A DNA stretch of 64,000 bases from Stygiobacter sp. Its GTDB lineage: Bacteria > Pseudomonadota > Alphaproteobacteria > Rhodospirillales > Magnetospirillaceae. The notes under the pieces are model-generated. The model ran no database searches. It was not told where the DNA came from and saw nothing but the letters and a program-made list of their open reading frames with translations. The position numbers and the translations under genes are program-made. The DNA is taken from the NCBI GenBank assembly GCA_006218045.1, contig VBWB01000011.1, forward strand, positions 1 to 64,000. Direction: 5' to 3'. Below, one piece after another: positions 26,603-34,472 of the stretch; within the stretch, counting starts at the first letter, position 1, and each line of letters opens with the position of its first letter.

Positions 26603-27502
26603 CTATTCGCCAATGAACGCCTTGATGGCGTCGGCCGCATCGTCGGCAGCGAGGTCGAGGAAGAAGTGGTCGGCGTTGGGAACGGTGACCAGTTTCACCG
26701 TCTTGCCGTCGGCCAACGGCTTGACCATCTCGAGTAGGCCCTTCACCACCTCGTCGTTGGCCGCCGCGATCACCAGGGTCGGCGCCTTGATTCTGGACAG
26801 CGGGGCAACCACGCCGAGGCGCGGATCTGGCTGGTAGTAGCTGACGAAGGAGGCCGCGCTCGCCGTGGCGCCGGGGCAATAGATGAAGCCGGTGTCCTTC
26901 ATCATCTCGCCGCCCTTGCCGGCCTTGATCAGGGCGGAAGCCTTCGCCAGCGGCTCGGCCAGGGGCTTGCCGTAGCGGGCTTGGTAGCTGGCAGACGCGG
27001 CCTTCTCGTCATAGGTCATCGGCGCCAGCAAGACGACCTTGGACACCAACGGATTGGGGCGCTCGGCGGCAAACAGGGCGGTCTGGGCGCCGCCACGCGA
27101 ATGGCCCATCAGCACTACCTTCGACACCCCTTCGGCCTTCAGCCACCCCATCCAGGCGCCGATCTCGTCCAGCGAATCGGTATGCTTGTGCTTGTGGGGC
27201 ACGGCGCAGTCGTACATGCCCTGGCGATTGTCGAGGCCGAGGCCAAGGGTGATGGCGAGCGAGTTGAAGCCGCGCTCGGCCAAGCCCGCCTGCATGGCCT
27301 TGATCACCTCCATGCCGTTATGGGCAAGGGTGCCGTGGGTAATCAGCACGACGCCGTCCTTGACCGACTTGCCGCTCGCCATCGCGAGATTTCCGTTGAG
27401 CGCAAGGCTATCTTTCTTGATCTGCACTGCCTCGGCCTGGGCGTTTTGGTGCGATCCCAGCACGGCGACGGCCGCGATAGCGGCCAGTATCAGTTTCCTC
27501 AT
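26603..27502 (-). CDS. Exported alpha/beta hydrolase
   Basis: A 299-residue protein with a signal peptide (residues 1-23, ending AQAEA). The hydrolase triad is readable: the nucleophile in GHSRGG, an aspartate in AANDEV and a histidine in NADHFF. An HKHKHT stretch near residue 105 might bind metal. ATG 27502 follows GGGGAG. It is divergent from arsR-rhodanese 2 with operator site 5 between them, so it may be a target. The substrate is unknown. The 245 bases between it and the barrel gene hold nothing I recognise. Confidence 0.85.
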   Translation of the reverse strand: MRKLILAAIAAVAVLGSHQNAQAEAVQIKKDSLALNGNLAMASGKSVKDGVVLITHGTLAHNGMEVIKAMQAGLAERGFNSLAITLGLGLDNRQGMYDCAVPHKHKHTDSLDEIGAWMGWLKAEGVSKVVLMGHSRGGAQTALFAAERPNPLVSKVVLLAPMTYDEKAASASYQARYGKPLAEPLAKASALIKAGKGGEMMKDTGFIYCPGATASAASFVSYYQPDPRLGVVAPLSRIKAPTLVIAAANDEVVKGLLEMVKPLADGKTVKLVTVPNADHFFLDLAADDAADAIKAFIGE

Positions 27503-27558
27503 GACGCTTCTCCCCTCGTTCCTCGCCCCCACGGTTGACCCGGGGCAGGCGCAGGCTT

Positions 27559-27578
27559 ATTAAAGTATTTAATTGAAT
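27559..27578. promoter_or_regulatory. Operator-like site, ATTAAA-N8-TTGAAT (site 5)
   Basis: One mismatch from consensus in the left arm. It sits between the alpha/beta hydrolase gene and arsR-rhodanese 2 and covers the ATG at 27577, which argues for the downstream GTG start of that regulator. Confidence 0.65.
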
Positions 27579-27594
27579 GATCGATGGAGCTGCC

Positions 27595-28266
27595 GTGTCA
27601 ACCCAGGTTAGCCCCAAGCTGTCCATGTTGGAGCAGTTCGCCGCTGTGGCGAAGGCGCTGTCGAGCGCCCACCGCCTCGACCTGCTCGAACTCATGGCCC
27701 AGGGCGAGCGCGGCGTCGAAAGTTTGGCCACCGCCACCGGGCTATCGGTCGCTAACACCTCCCAGCACCTCCAGGTGCTGCGCCGCGTCGGCTTGGTGGT
27801 GTCGCGCAAGAGCGGCCCCCACGTCCTCTACCGCCTGTCCGACGACGATGTTCTCGCCCTGCTGGCGTCGCTCCGGCAGACAGCCGAACGCCACGTCGCC
27901 GAGGTCGATCGTTTGGTGCGCGGCTATTTTCACGAGAAGGACGCGTTGGAGGCAGTGTCGCGCGATGACCTGATGACTCGTATGAAGGATGGGCTGGTTA
28001 TCGTCCTCGACGTTCGGCCGCCCGAGGAATACGCGGCGGGCCATGTGCCGGGCAGCATCAACATCCCGGTGAAGGATCTGAAACGACGACTGAACGAACT
28101 GCCTGAGAGCGCCGAGGTGGTCGCCTACTGCCGTGGTCCCTATTGCGTACTGTCCTACGAGGCGGTCGCTGCCCTACGTGAGCAGGGCCGCACCGCCCGG
28201 CGGATGGAGGATGGCTTCCCGGAATGGCGCGCTGCCGGTCTGCCGGTGGAAGAGACGGCGCGCTGA
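27595..28266 (+). CDS. ArsR-rhodanese fusion regulator 2
   Basis: Paralogue of the protein at 8395: 223 residues, winged helix (VANTSQHLQVLRRVGLV) followed by a rhodanese domain with YCRGPYC (C179, C184). Again there is no other cysteine, so the sensor must lie in the rhodanese loop or act through a ligand. The GTG start at 27595 is chosen because GGAG lies five bases upstream, the length then equals that of paralogue 1, and the ATG at 27577 falls inside the operator. The two copies differ clearly in sequence, pointing to an old duplication or separate acquisition, yet face the same operator type. Confidence 0.88.
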   Translation: MSTQVSPKLSMLEQFAAVAKALSSAHRLDLLELMAQGERGVESLATATGLSVANTSQHLQVLRRVGLVVSRKSGPHVLYRLSDDDVLALLASLRQTAERHVAEVDRLVRGYFHEKDALEAVSRDDLMTRMKDGLVIVLDVRPPEEYAAGHVPGSINIPVKDLKRRLNELPESAEVVAYCRGPYCVLSYEAVAALREQGRTARRMEDGFPEWRAAGLPVEETAR

Positions 28267-28268
28267 GA

Positions 28269-28340
28269 ATAAGTGTGCTTATGCACTCCTAAAAGCGGGG
28301 GGTCTTGTCTGCGATTGCGGGTCACTTATGTTGATATAAG
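28269..28340. promoter_or_regulatory. Two ATAAG/CTTAT inverted repeats before the LysR gene
   Basis: ATAAG-TGTG-CTTAT at 28269-28282 and CTTAT-N6-ATAAG at 28325-28340 lie in the 154-base AT-rich gap before the LysR gene. The shared half-site suggests a dimer- or tetramer-binding region; autoregulation by LysR is a possibility only. Confidence 0.45.
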
Positions 28341-28420
28341 CAAAATAAAACTAATAGAATTTTTCTTTCATTATGCTCAATAAGGTATGGTGTTATTAGT
28401 TTATATTTGTGGTGTATTGC

Positions 28421-29335
28421 ATGTTCGACCTCAGAGACATGAAATGGGCTGTCGTTGCGTCGGCGCACCGCAGTTTCCGCCAGGCCGCCGAAACCCTTCG
28501 GGTCCGTCAGCCGACGCTCAGCCGGAGACTGCGTGACCTTGAGAGCCGGTTAGGCACCAAACTGTTCGAACGCACCAACGGCGGATCCTGGCCGACTGCG
28601 GATGGCCGGGAATTCCTCGATGCCGCACGCCATATCCTTGAAGAGATCGACTCGATCGCCATCCGTTTCAAAGGCCGGTCTGGGGGAAGGGGCGGTCGGT
28701 TGTCCATCGGTGTCCACACGTCGATCTCGGCGGGAAATCTCCGGGCGACACTCATCGAACATCGCCGCCGTTTCCCTGAAGTCACAACCAGCCTGATAGA
28801 CGGCTCCAGTGCTCAGCTGGTTTCCTATTTGTCCAGTTCCGCGGTCGACGTGGCCTTCCTGGCCGAGGACGCCCCCGAGTTTGTGGGCAAGTCGCTGCCG
28901 GTATGGAGCGAGCGTGTGGTTGCCGCTATCCCGGAGGATCATCCGCTCAGCAACCATGAAGTTATCCACTGGAGCGATCTGGTGGATCAACCGCTGCTGC
29001 TGCCGCGGCGAGGGGCCGGCCCCGAGTTCCTCAAGCTGCTGGCCAGCAGGATGGGGGGCTCCGATTCCTGCCATCTGTTCCATCACGACGTGGCGATCGA
29101 CGGCCTGCTGACATTGGTCGGCGCCGGCTGGGGAATCCTGCTGGTGTTGGAAGGGGTGACCGGAGCGGCCTATCTCGGCGTCGTTTTCCGCGAGGTGCAT
29201 GACGCCCAGGCCCCGGCGCGGCTCAACTTCCGCGCTTGCTGGCGGCCGTCCAACGGCAATCCCGCCTTGGGGCCATTTCTGGAAATGTTGGGCGAACGTT
29301 ATCCGGATCTCGCGGCCGATTCCGGCTTGGGCTGA
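28421..29335 (+). CDS. LysR-family regulator at the edge of the conjugative module
   Basis: A 304-residue LysR protein: HTH at residues 1-62 (FRQAAETLRVRQPTLSRRLRDLE) and an effector-binding periplasmic-binding-like domain. ATG 28421 is used; an upstream TTG in frame is less likely. It points against the trb operon and its last 37 bases overlap the DUF2274 gene tail to tail. Tn4371-type elements carry a LysR gene (traR) beside their transfer genes, so a role in transfer control is likely but inferred from place. Confidence 0.85.
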   Translation: MFDLRDMKWAVVASAHRSFRQAAETLRVRQPTLSRRLRDLESRLGTKLFERTNGGSWPTADGREFLDAARHILEEIDSIAIRFKGRSGGRGGRLSIGVHTSISAGNLRATLIEHRRRFPEVTTSLIDGSSAQLVSYLSSSAVDVAFLAEDAPEFVGKSLPVWSERVVAAIPEDHPLSNHEVIHWSDLVDQPLLLPRRGAGPEFLKLLASRMGGSDSCHLFHHDVAIDGLLTLVGAGWGILLVLEGVTGAAYLGVVFREVHDAQAPARLNFRACWRPSNGNPALGPFLEMLGERYPDLAADSGLG

Positions 29336-29553
29336 TTTGGGCTTCGCCGGACCTTGGCGAAGGCCCGGTCTGTCGCCATGAACCGCTGGATCATGGGGGC
29401 GATCAGTTTGGCCGGATCAGGGGCGGCCTGACCACTCTGTCGGCCAATCGCCTCGGCATAGGCGACCAGATCGCGGTACACCGCCGCCGGCAGGTCGATG
29501 GTCAGCTTGACCGGCTTGTCGTCGGGGATGCTGGTAAGCTTCAGTGTGGCCAT
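29299..29553 (-). CDS. DUF2274 protein, end of trb operon
   Basis: An 84-residue basic protein of DUF2274, usually encoded right after trbI in alphaproteobacterial conjugative elements. LTIDLPAAVYRDLVAYAEAI looks like a ribbon-helix-helix DNA-binding core. Two bases separate it from trbI. Function unknown, perhaps control of transfer genes. Confidence 0.85.
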   Translation of the reverse strand: MATLKLTSIPDDKPVKLTIDLPAAVYRDLVAYAEAIGRQSGQAAPDPAKLIAPMIQRFMATDRAFAKVRRSPNQPKPESAARSG

Positions 29554-29555
29554 GG

Positions 29556-30719
29556 TCAGTCTCCATACGGTTCAAGGACAAGGTCGCGGGTGACGATGAC
29601 CCGGACCGGGAAACCGGGCCGGATGGTCAAGGTCGGCTGGATGTTGAGTTGGCGCTGAACGATCTGTTGGCCGGTCTGGCTGACGCTGTTGGAGGCGCCC
29701 TGACGCAGGGCGCGGGTGATGGCGTCGTCCTGGCCGGACGATCCCACCTCGGCGCCGACGCTCAATAGCGTCGACAGCAGGGCTCCCTTGAACAAGGTGC
29801 CCCAGTGGTAGTCGACATCGTCTTCCAGTCCGGCATAGCCCTGGGTGTCGGCGCCGGGCTGGCGTTCCAGGACGATGGATTTGCCGTTGGGCAGGATCAG
29901 GCGGGTCCAGACCAGCAGCACGCGGGACTGGCCGAAGGCGACCGAGCTGTCGTACTGGCCGATCAGCCGGGCGCCCTGGGGGATCAGCAGGATGCGCCCG
30001 GTAGGGCTGTCATAGACCGCTTCGGTGACCTGGGCGGTGATCTGGCCGGGCAGGTCGGAGTGGATGCCGGTGATCAATGCCGCCGGGATCACGGTGCCGG
30101 CCTGGATGATATTGGGTGAAGCTGGCTCGGTCAGGCGATCGGGGGCGAGGGTGCGGCGGTCCACCGTGCCGTTGACGAAAGCCAATTTGCGGTCCTGCAT
30201 GTTCTGGGCTGCCCCGGCATCGACGGGAAATGCCGTTTCCGATGTGGCTGACAGGGGGCTGTCCGATCGCGACGTCTGGGCCGCGTTCTGCGCTTGCCGC
30301 GTGGTCTGGGTGAACAGGCGGCTGATCCGGGCCGCTTCGGTCTCCTGGAAGAGACGTTGCCCGGCTTGGTCGGGGCCCTGCCCAGGAACCGTCACCGGCT
30401 TGCCCTGGCTCTGGGCGTTGAGGATCGGTTTACCAAGATCGCCGGGCAGCGCCGGGCCGAGCCTGGGGATCGCGGTGTAGTCGCGCGGCAGTTCGGCCAG
30501 ACCTTCCGCCGCGAGACGGTTCTGTGTCCCCAGCAATTGCGGGGACGGCTCGCTGCGCTCGCGACTTTGCAGGCCGTATCCCAGGGCGGTGGCGACGGCC
30601 AGGGCGGAGAACCCGCCCAGCACAATCAGCGCCCGGCGCGACAGCCGGGTCACGCGCGGCGGCTCGGCATGCAGACGCAGGTTCGGTTCCGTCCTCGGGG
30701 TGGGGGAATCCGTGCTCAT
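29556..30719 (-). CDS. trbI: TrbI, type IV secretion VirB10-like scaffold
   Basis: A 387-residue VirB10 homologue: cytosolic N-terminus, one membrane helix near 28-48, a proline/glutamine-rich periplasmic linker and a C-terminal beta-barrel-like domain containing GRILLIPQGARLIGQYDSSV. It spans the inner membrane to the outer-membrane core of the mating channel. It overlaps trbG by four bases. Confidence 0.95.
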   Translation of the reverse strand: MSTDSPTPRTEPNLRLHAEPPRVTRLSRRALIVLGGFSALAVATALGYGLQSRERSEPSPQLLGTQNRLAAEGLAELPRDYTAIPRLGPALPGDLGKPILNAQSQGKPVTVPGQGPDQAGQRLFQETEAARISRLFTQTTRQAQNAAQTSRSDSPLSATSETAFPVDAGAAQNMQDRKLAFVNGTVDRRTLAPDRLTEPASPNIIQAGTVIPAALITGIHSDLPGQITAQVTEAVYDSPTGRILLIPQGARLIGQYDSSVAFGQSRVLLVWTRLILPNGKSIVLERQPGADTQGYAGLEDDVDYHWGTLFKGALLSTLLSVGAEVGSSGQDDAITRALRQGASNSVSQTGQQIVQRQLNIQPTLTIRPGFPVRVIVTRDLVLEPYGD

Positions 30720-31711
30720 GACCGAGATTTCCCATCGGTGCGGGAGATGCGGACACGGCGTTGGCTGTCCCCGTCGCCTATCCGCAACTCGGCGGCGGCG
30801 AACAGCCGGTCGATGATCAGGTAGTTGCGGCGCACCCGGTAATTGACCAGGTCGCCGCCGCCGGTCGGCCCGACGACAAACAGCGGCGGCATTTCGCCTT
30901 GGGCGATGCCCGGTGGGAACTCGATGTAGACCTTCATGCCGTCGTCGAAGGCGCGCAGCGGCTTCCAGGGGACGGAATCACCGTCGATGGCATAGCGGAA
31001 GTTGAGCGCCGTGATGTCGATTCCGGAGGCGATGGGTTGATGGGCCTCTGCCTCCTGGTTCTGACGCCGCAGCGCGATGAGCTGGTCCTCGGGATACGCC
31101 CAAGACACCGAGGCCAGATAGGTCTTGGCGGTGGCGCGCAGTTCCAGATGGTAGGTGCGGCGGTCGGTGTTGATGACGAGGTTGGTCTTGATGTCCGGGC
31201 GGGTCGGTTTGACCAGGATGTGGATCTTCCTCGCCGCCCCCGTGCCGCTTTCGGTGTCGCCGATGATCCAACGCACGGTGTCGCCGGCGGCGACCGGGCC
31301 GGAGCCCACCAGTTGCTCGCCCTCTTGCAGGGCGATGTCGGTGACCTGTCCGGGGGCGGCGTAGACCTGATAGAGGGCACCGGCGGAATAGGGGTAGACC
31401 TGGATCGCATTGAGAAAACCGTCGCGTGCCGGCTGGACGCGGGCGGCGGCGTTGGCCTGGTTGACCCTCAGGGTGGGATTGGCCGGTTCCGGTGGAGCCT
31501 TGGCCTCGACCACCGGCAGCAATTGTCCGGGTAACGGCAAGGGCTCGGGGATCGGCACCACCATGACCGGCGGCGGCGGATCGATGACCCGGACGGCTGG
31601 AATTGCGGTGTCGTATTGAATCTCCGGTGGCGGCATTCTGTTGGCGCAACCGGCCAGCAACAACCCGGGGATGAGCAGGAGCGGAAACACGGCTTTGCGG
31701 AAGAGGGTCAT
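30716..31711 (-). CDS. trbG: TrbG, type IV secretion VirB9-like protein
   Basis: A 331-residue lipoprotein-like VirB9 homologue. The leader ends in LLLAGC, a lipobox, so the mature N-terminal cysteine is probably acylated. The C-terminal domain includes FVVGPTGGGDLVNYRVRRNY and ends basic. ATG 31711 has AGGAG eight bases before it and overlaps the trbF stop; the longer upstream frame lies in trbF and is false. With TrbI it builds the outer-membrane core complex. Confidence 0.93.
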   Translation of the reverse strand: MTLFRKAVFPLLLIPGLLLAGCANRMPPPEIQYDTAIPAVRVIDPPPPVMVVPIPEPLPLPGQLLPVVEAKAPPEPANPTLRVNQANAAARVQPARDGFLNAIQVYPYSAGALYQVYAAPGQVTDIALQEGEQLVGSGPVAAGDTVRWIIGDTESGTGAARKIHILVKPTRPDIKTNLVINTDRRTYHLELRATAKTYLASVSWAYPEDQLIALRRQNQEAEAHQPIASGIDITALNFRYAIDGDSVPWKPLRAFDDGMKVYIEFPPGIAQGEMPPLFVVGPTGGGDLVNYRVRRNYLIIDRLFAAAELRIGDGDSQRRVRISRTDGKSRS

Positions 31712-32391
31712 TGTCCCAACTCCTTGGACCAGTTGATGGCGGTGACATGGATGCCGAGCGGGTTCCTGCGCAGACGATCGGCGTCGTGGGGCATCTGAAC
31801 CTGAACGGACAGGATCGCCGACCAGCGGGTGGTGTCGGCGAGCACGCCGTCCTGGTAGCGGCGCTGGACCCAGGCGACGCGGAAACTGGACGGCGAGGCG
31901 CGGATGACGCTGGAGACCTCCACCGCAACCTGTTGCTTGCCGATCTTGGCGAAGGGATCGTCGGCACGGGCATAGTCGTTGAGTGCCGTCGCCCCGGTGG
32001 TGGTGGTGAAGTCGTAGGCCCGGAGCCAGTTCTGGCGGACGATCACCGGATCGGCAGGGACGCTCCGCACCCACTCGATGAAGCGGGCCAGATACCAGGC
32101 GATCTGGGGGTCGGTGGGCTGGTAATGGACTTGTGCCGGAGCGACGGCCTGGGCTTCCCCCAACTTGTCCACCTGCACCACCCACGGCACCACCGTGCCT
32201 CGCGCCAATTGCCAGAACAAGCCGCCGGCCAGCCCAGCGGACAGGATCAGCGACCCGAACGCCATCAGCCGCCAGTTCCTAGCCTGGACCCGAGCCGAGC
32301 CGATGCGCTCGTCCCAGACCTGGGCAGCTTTTTGATACGGTGTTTCGGGCTCGGGGGTGCGGCCATAGCGCACCGAGGGTCGGGTGAACAT
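31708..32391 (-). CDS. trbF: TrbF, VirB8-like inner-membrane protein
   Basis: A 227-residue VirB8 homologue: one membrane helix at about 42-64, then a periplasmic NTF2-like domain (QIAWYLARFIEWVRSVP). It nucleates assembly of the channel in the inner membrane. It overlaps trbG by four bases and touches trbL upstream. Confidence 0.93.
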   Translation of the reverse strand: MFTRPSVRYGRTPEPETPYQKAAQVWDERIGSARVQARNWRLMAFGSLILSAGLAGGLFWQLARGTVVPWVVQVDKLGEAQAVAPAQVHYQPTDPQIAWYLARFIEWVRSVPADPVIVRQNWLRAYDFTTTTGATALNDYARADDPFAKIGKQQVAVEVSSVIRASPSSFRVAWVQRRYQDGVLADTTRWSAILSVQVQMPHDADRLRRNPLGIHVTAINWSKELGQ

Positions 32392-33740
32392 CAGTGGCCC
32401 CTTTCGGAAAGATCGACGGAATGACCGCCGCCGGCGCTGTCGCCCGAGCGGACGGCATGGGCGACGGCGGAGATTCCATGGTTCATGGCCTGGTTGCGGC
32501 GCATGCGTTTGGCCCAGTCCGGCGGCGGCGAGGCTTGAGATGGGGCATTGCTGTTGGCGGGCTCAGTGGTGGAGCCCATGGTCGAGCTGCCGCCGGTGGT
32601 GGTGAAGGCAGAGCGGGCACCAGCCTGGAAACGTTCCTTCAGGCTGTCGGCCGCGCCTTTCGTCGCCTGCCTGACCGGTGCACCCATGGCGCTGGTCGCC
32701 GCCTTGCCGATGCCGCCCAGACCGGATGCCACCCCCGCCATGCCGGATTGTCCGGCCGATGCCAAGCCATAGGCGGAAGAAGCAGCTCCAGCGGCATGGG
32801 CGACGCCCCGCGCGGCCGCGGCGGTCGCCCGTCCGGCTCCGGCCAGCGCCGCGCCACCGCCCGCCAATGCCGCTCCGGCACCGACGGCGGCTCCCGCGAC
32901 CGCAAGGCCGGTTCCCACTGCGGCCCCGGCCCCGAGTTGCGGCGCTCCGGAAACCAGTCCAGTGGCGATGCCGGGGCCGAATATCCCGAGGCCCAGCAGG
33001 GCCAGCGCGGCCAGCACCACCGACAACGTCTGTTCGATGGTCGGCTGGTTGGCGCCGTAACTGGTGGTGAATTGGGAGAACAGGCCGGTGCCGATGCCGA
33101 CGATCACCGCCAGTACCATCACCTTGATGCCCGAGGCGACGATGTTGCCCAGCACCTTCTCGGCCAGGAAGGCGGTCTTGTTGAACAGGGCGAAGGGCAC
33201 CAGCACGAAGCCGACCAGGGTGGTCAGCTTGAATTCGATCAGGGTGACGAAAAGCTGGACGGCGAGGATGAAGAAGGCGACCAGCACGATCAGCCAGGAC
33301 ACCATCAGCACGGCGATCTGGATGGCGTTGGCGAAGATGGCGACCGGTCCCACCAGGGCACCGGCGGCATCCAGAAGCGGCTGCCCGGCATCCAGGCCGA
33401 CCTGGGCCAACCGGCCGGGGCGGAGGAACTCGGTGGTGCCGATCGACGAACCACCGGCCAGCAGGCCGAGACCGGCGAAACTGTTGAACAGGATCTTGGC
33501 CAAGCCATTGAAATTGCCGATGACGAAGGCGAAGAAGCCGATGGACAGGGTCTTCTTGACCAAGCGCTGGATGATGTCCTCGTCGGCGCCCCAGGCCCAG
33601 AACAGGCCGGCCAGGGTGATGTCGAGGGCGATCAGCGTCGAGGACAGGAAGGCGATCTCGCCGTTCAGCAGGCCGAAGCCGCTGTCGATGTAGGTGGTGA
33701 AAGTGTTAAGGAATGTGTCGATGATTCCGACATTGTCCAT
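32391..33740 (-). CDS. trbL: TrbL, VirB6-like polytopic membrane protein
   Basis: A 449-residue protein with several membrane segments in residues 20-260 and a long alanine/glycine-rich, then polar C-terminal tail (from about 260), as in TrbL/VirB6. It forms part of the inner-membrane pore for DNA passage. The low-complexity tail is normal for the family. Confidence 0.92.
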   Translation of the reverse strand: MDNVGIIDTFLNTFTTYIDSGFGLLNGEIAFLSSTLIALDITLAGLFWAWGADEDIIQRLVKKTLSIGFFAFVIGNFNGLAKILFNSFAGLGLLAGGSSIGTTEFLRPGRLAQVGLDAGQPLLDAAGALVGPVAIFANAIQIAVLMVSWLIVLVAFFILAVQLFVTLIEFKLTTLVGFVLVPFALFNKTAFLAEKVLGNIVASGIKVMVLAVIVGIGTGLFSQFTTSYGANQPTIEQTLSVVLAALALLGLGIFGPGIATGLVSGAPQLGAGAAVGTGLAVAGAAVGAGAALAGGGAALAGAGRATAAAARGVAHAAGAASSAYGLASAGQSGMAGVASGLGGIGKAATSAMGAPVRQATKGAADSLKERFQAGARSAFTTTGGSSTMGSTTEPANSNAPSQASPPPDWAKRMRRNQAMNHGISAVAHAVRSGDSAGGGHSVDLSERGH

Positions 33741-33746
33741 GGCGGG

Positions 33747-34472
33747 TCACTCCCCGAACATGGTGACATCGTGCGGGGTGTAGCCGCTGCGGGTGGAAAA
33801 GCGGCGATACTGTTCCTGCCCCTGGGCTTCGGCACTGGCGGCACGGGCTTGTTCGAGCGCGTCGGCGCGGGCCTTGGCCGCTAGCAGGGCGGTGAGGTCG
33901 GAGAGCTGCTGAGATTGCAGGGCCAGCAACTGGTTGCCTGCCTGGGCCGCCTGCAAGGCACCGGAAGCCGACTGGCTGGCCGAAACCAGGGAAGTCATGG
34001 CGCTGGTGTTGGCGTCGATGTTGCCGACGATTCCGGCCTGGACCTTCAGGGAATCCTCGAAGGCGCCGACCGAGGCCCGCCAGCGCTCCTGGGCCGTGGA
34101 GACGAGTTCGGTATCGGCGGCGGAGGTGGAGGCCGCACCGTAGGTGCCTGCGAATGCCGTTTCGATCCGTTCGACGTCGTAAGCGAGATTTTGTGCCTGG
34201 GTAATCAGGGATTGGGTCCGCTGGATGGACGTCAGGAGTTGAGACAGCGTCGAGGTGGGCAGGCTCTCCAGATTCCTGGCCTGGTTGGTCAGCATCTGGG
34301 CTTCGTTGGCCAGCGAGGTGATCTGATTATTGATCTGTTCCAGGGCGCGGGCGGCTTGAATGACGTTCTGGGCATAGTTGCTGGGATCGAAGACGGTCAG
34401 CGCCTGGGCCGACGAAACCGCCAATCCGGCGGCCAGCGCCATGACGGGCAGGAAGGAGCGGCGAGGACTCAT
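33747..34472 (-). CDS. trbJ: TrbJ, VirB5-like periplasmic protein
   Basis: A 241-residue secreted protein with signal peptide (cleavage near SSAQA) and long coiled-coil-like helices rich in Gln, Ala and Ser, as in TrbJ/VirB5 pilus-tip proteins. ATG 34472 overlaps the trbE stop (ATGA); the long upstream frame is a shadow of trbE. Confidence 0.92.
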   Translation of the reverse strand: MSPRRSFLPVMALAAGLAVSSAQALTVFDPSNYAQNVIQAARALEQINNQITSLANEAQMLTNQARNLESLPTSTLSQLLTSIQRTQSLITQAQNLAYDVERIETAFAGTYGAASTSAADTELVSTAQERWRASVGAFEDSLKVQAGIVGNIDANTSAMTSLVSASQSASGALQAAQAGNQLLALQSQQLSDLTALLAAKARADALEQARAASAEAQGQEQYRRFSTRSGYTPHDVTMFGE

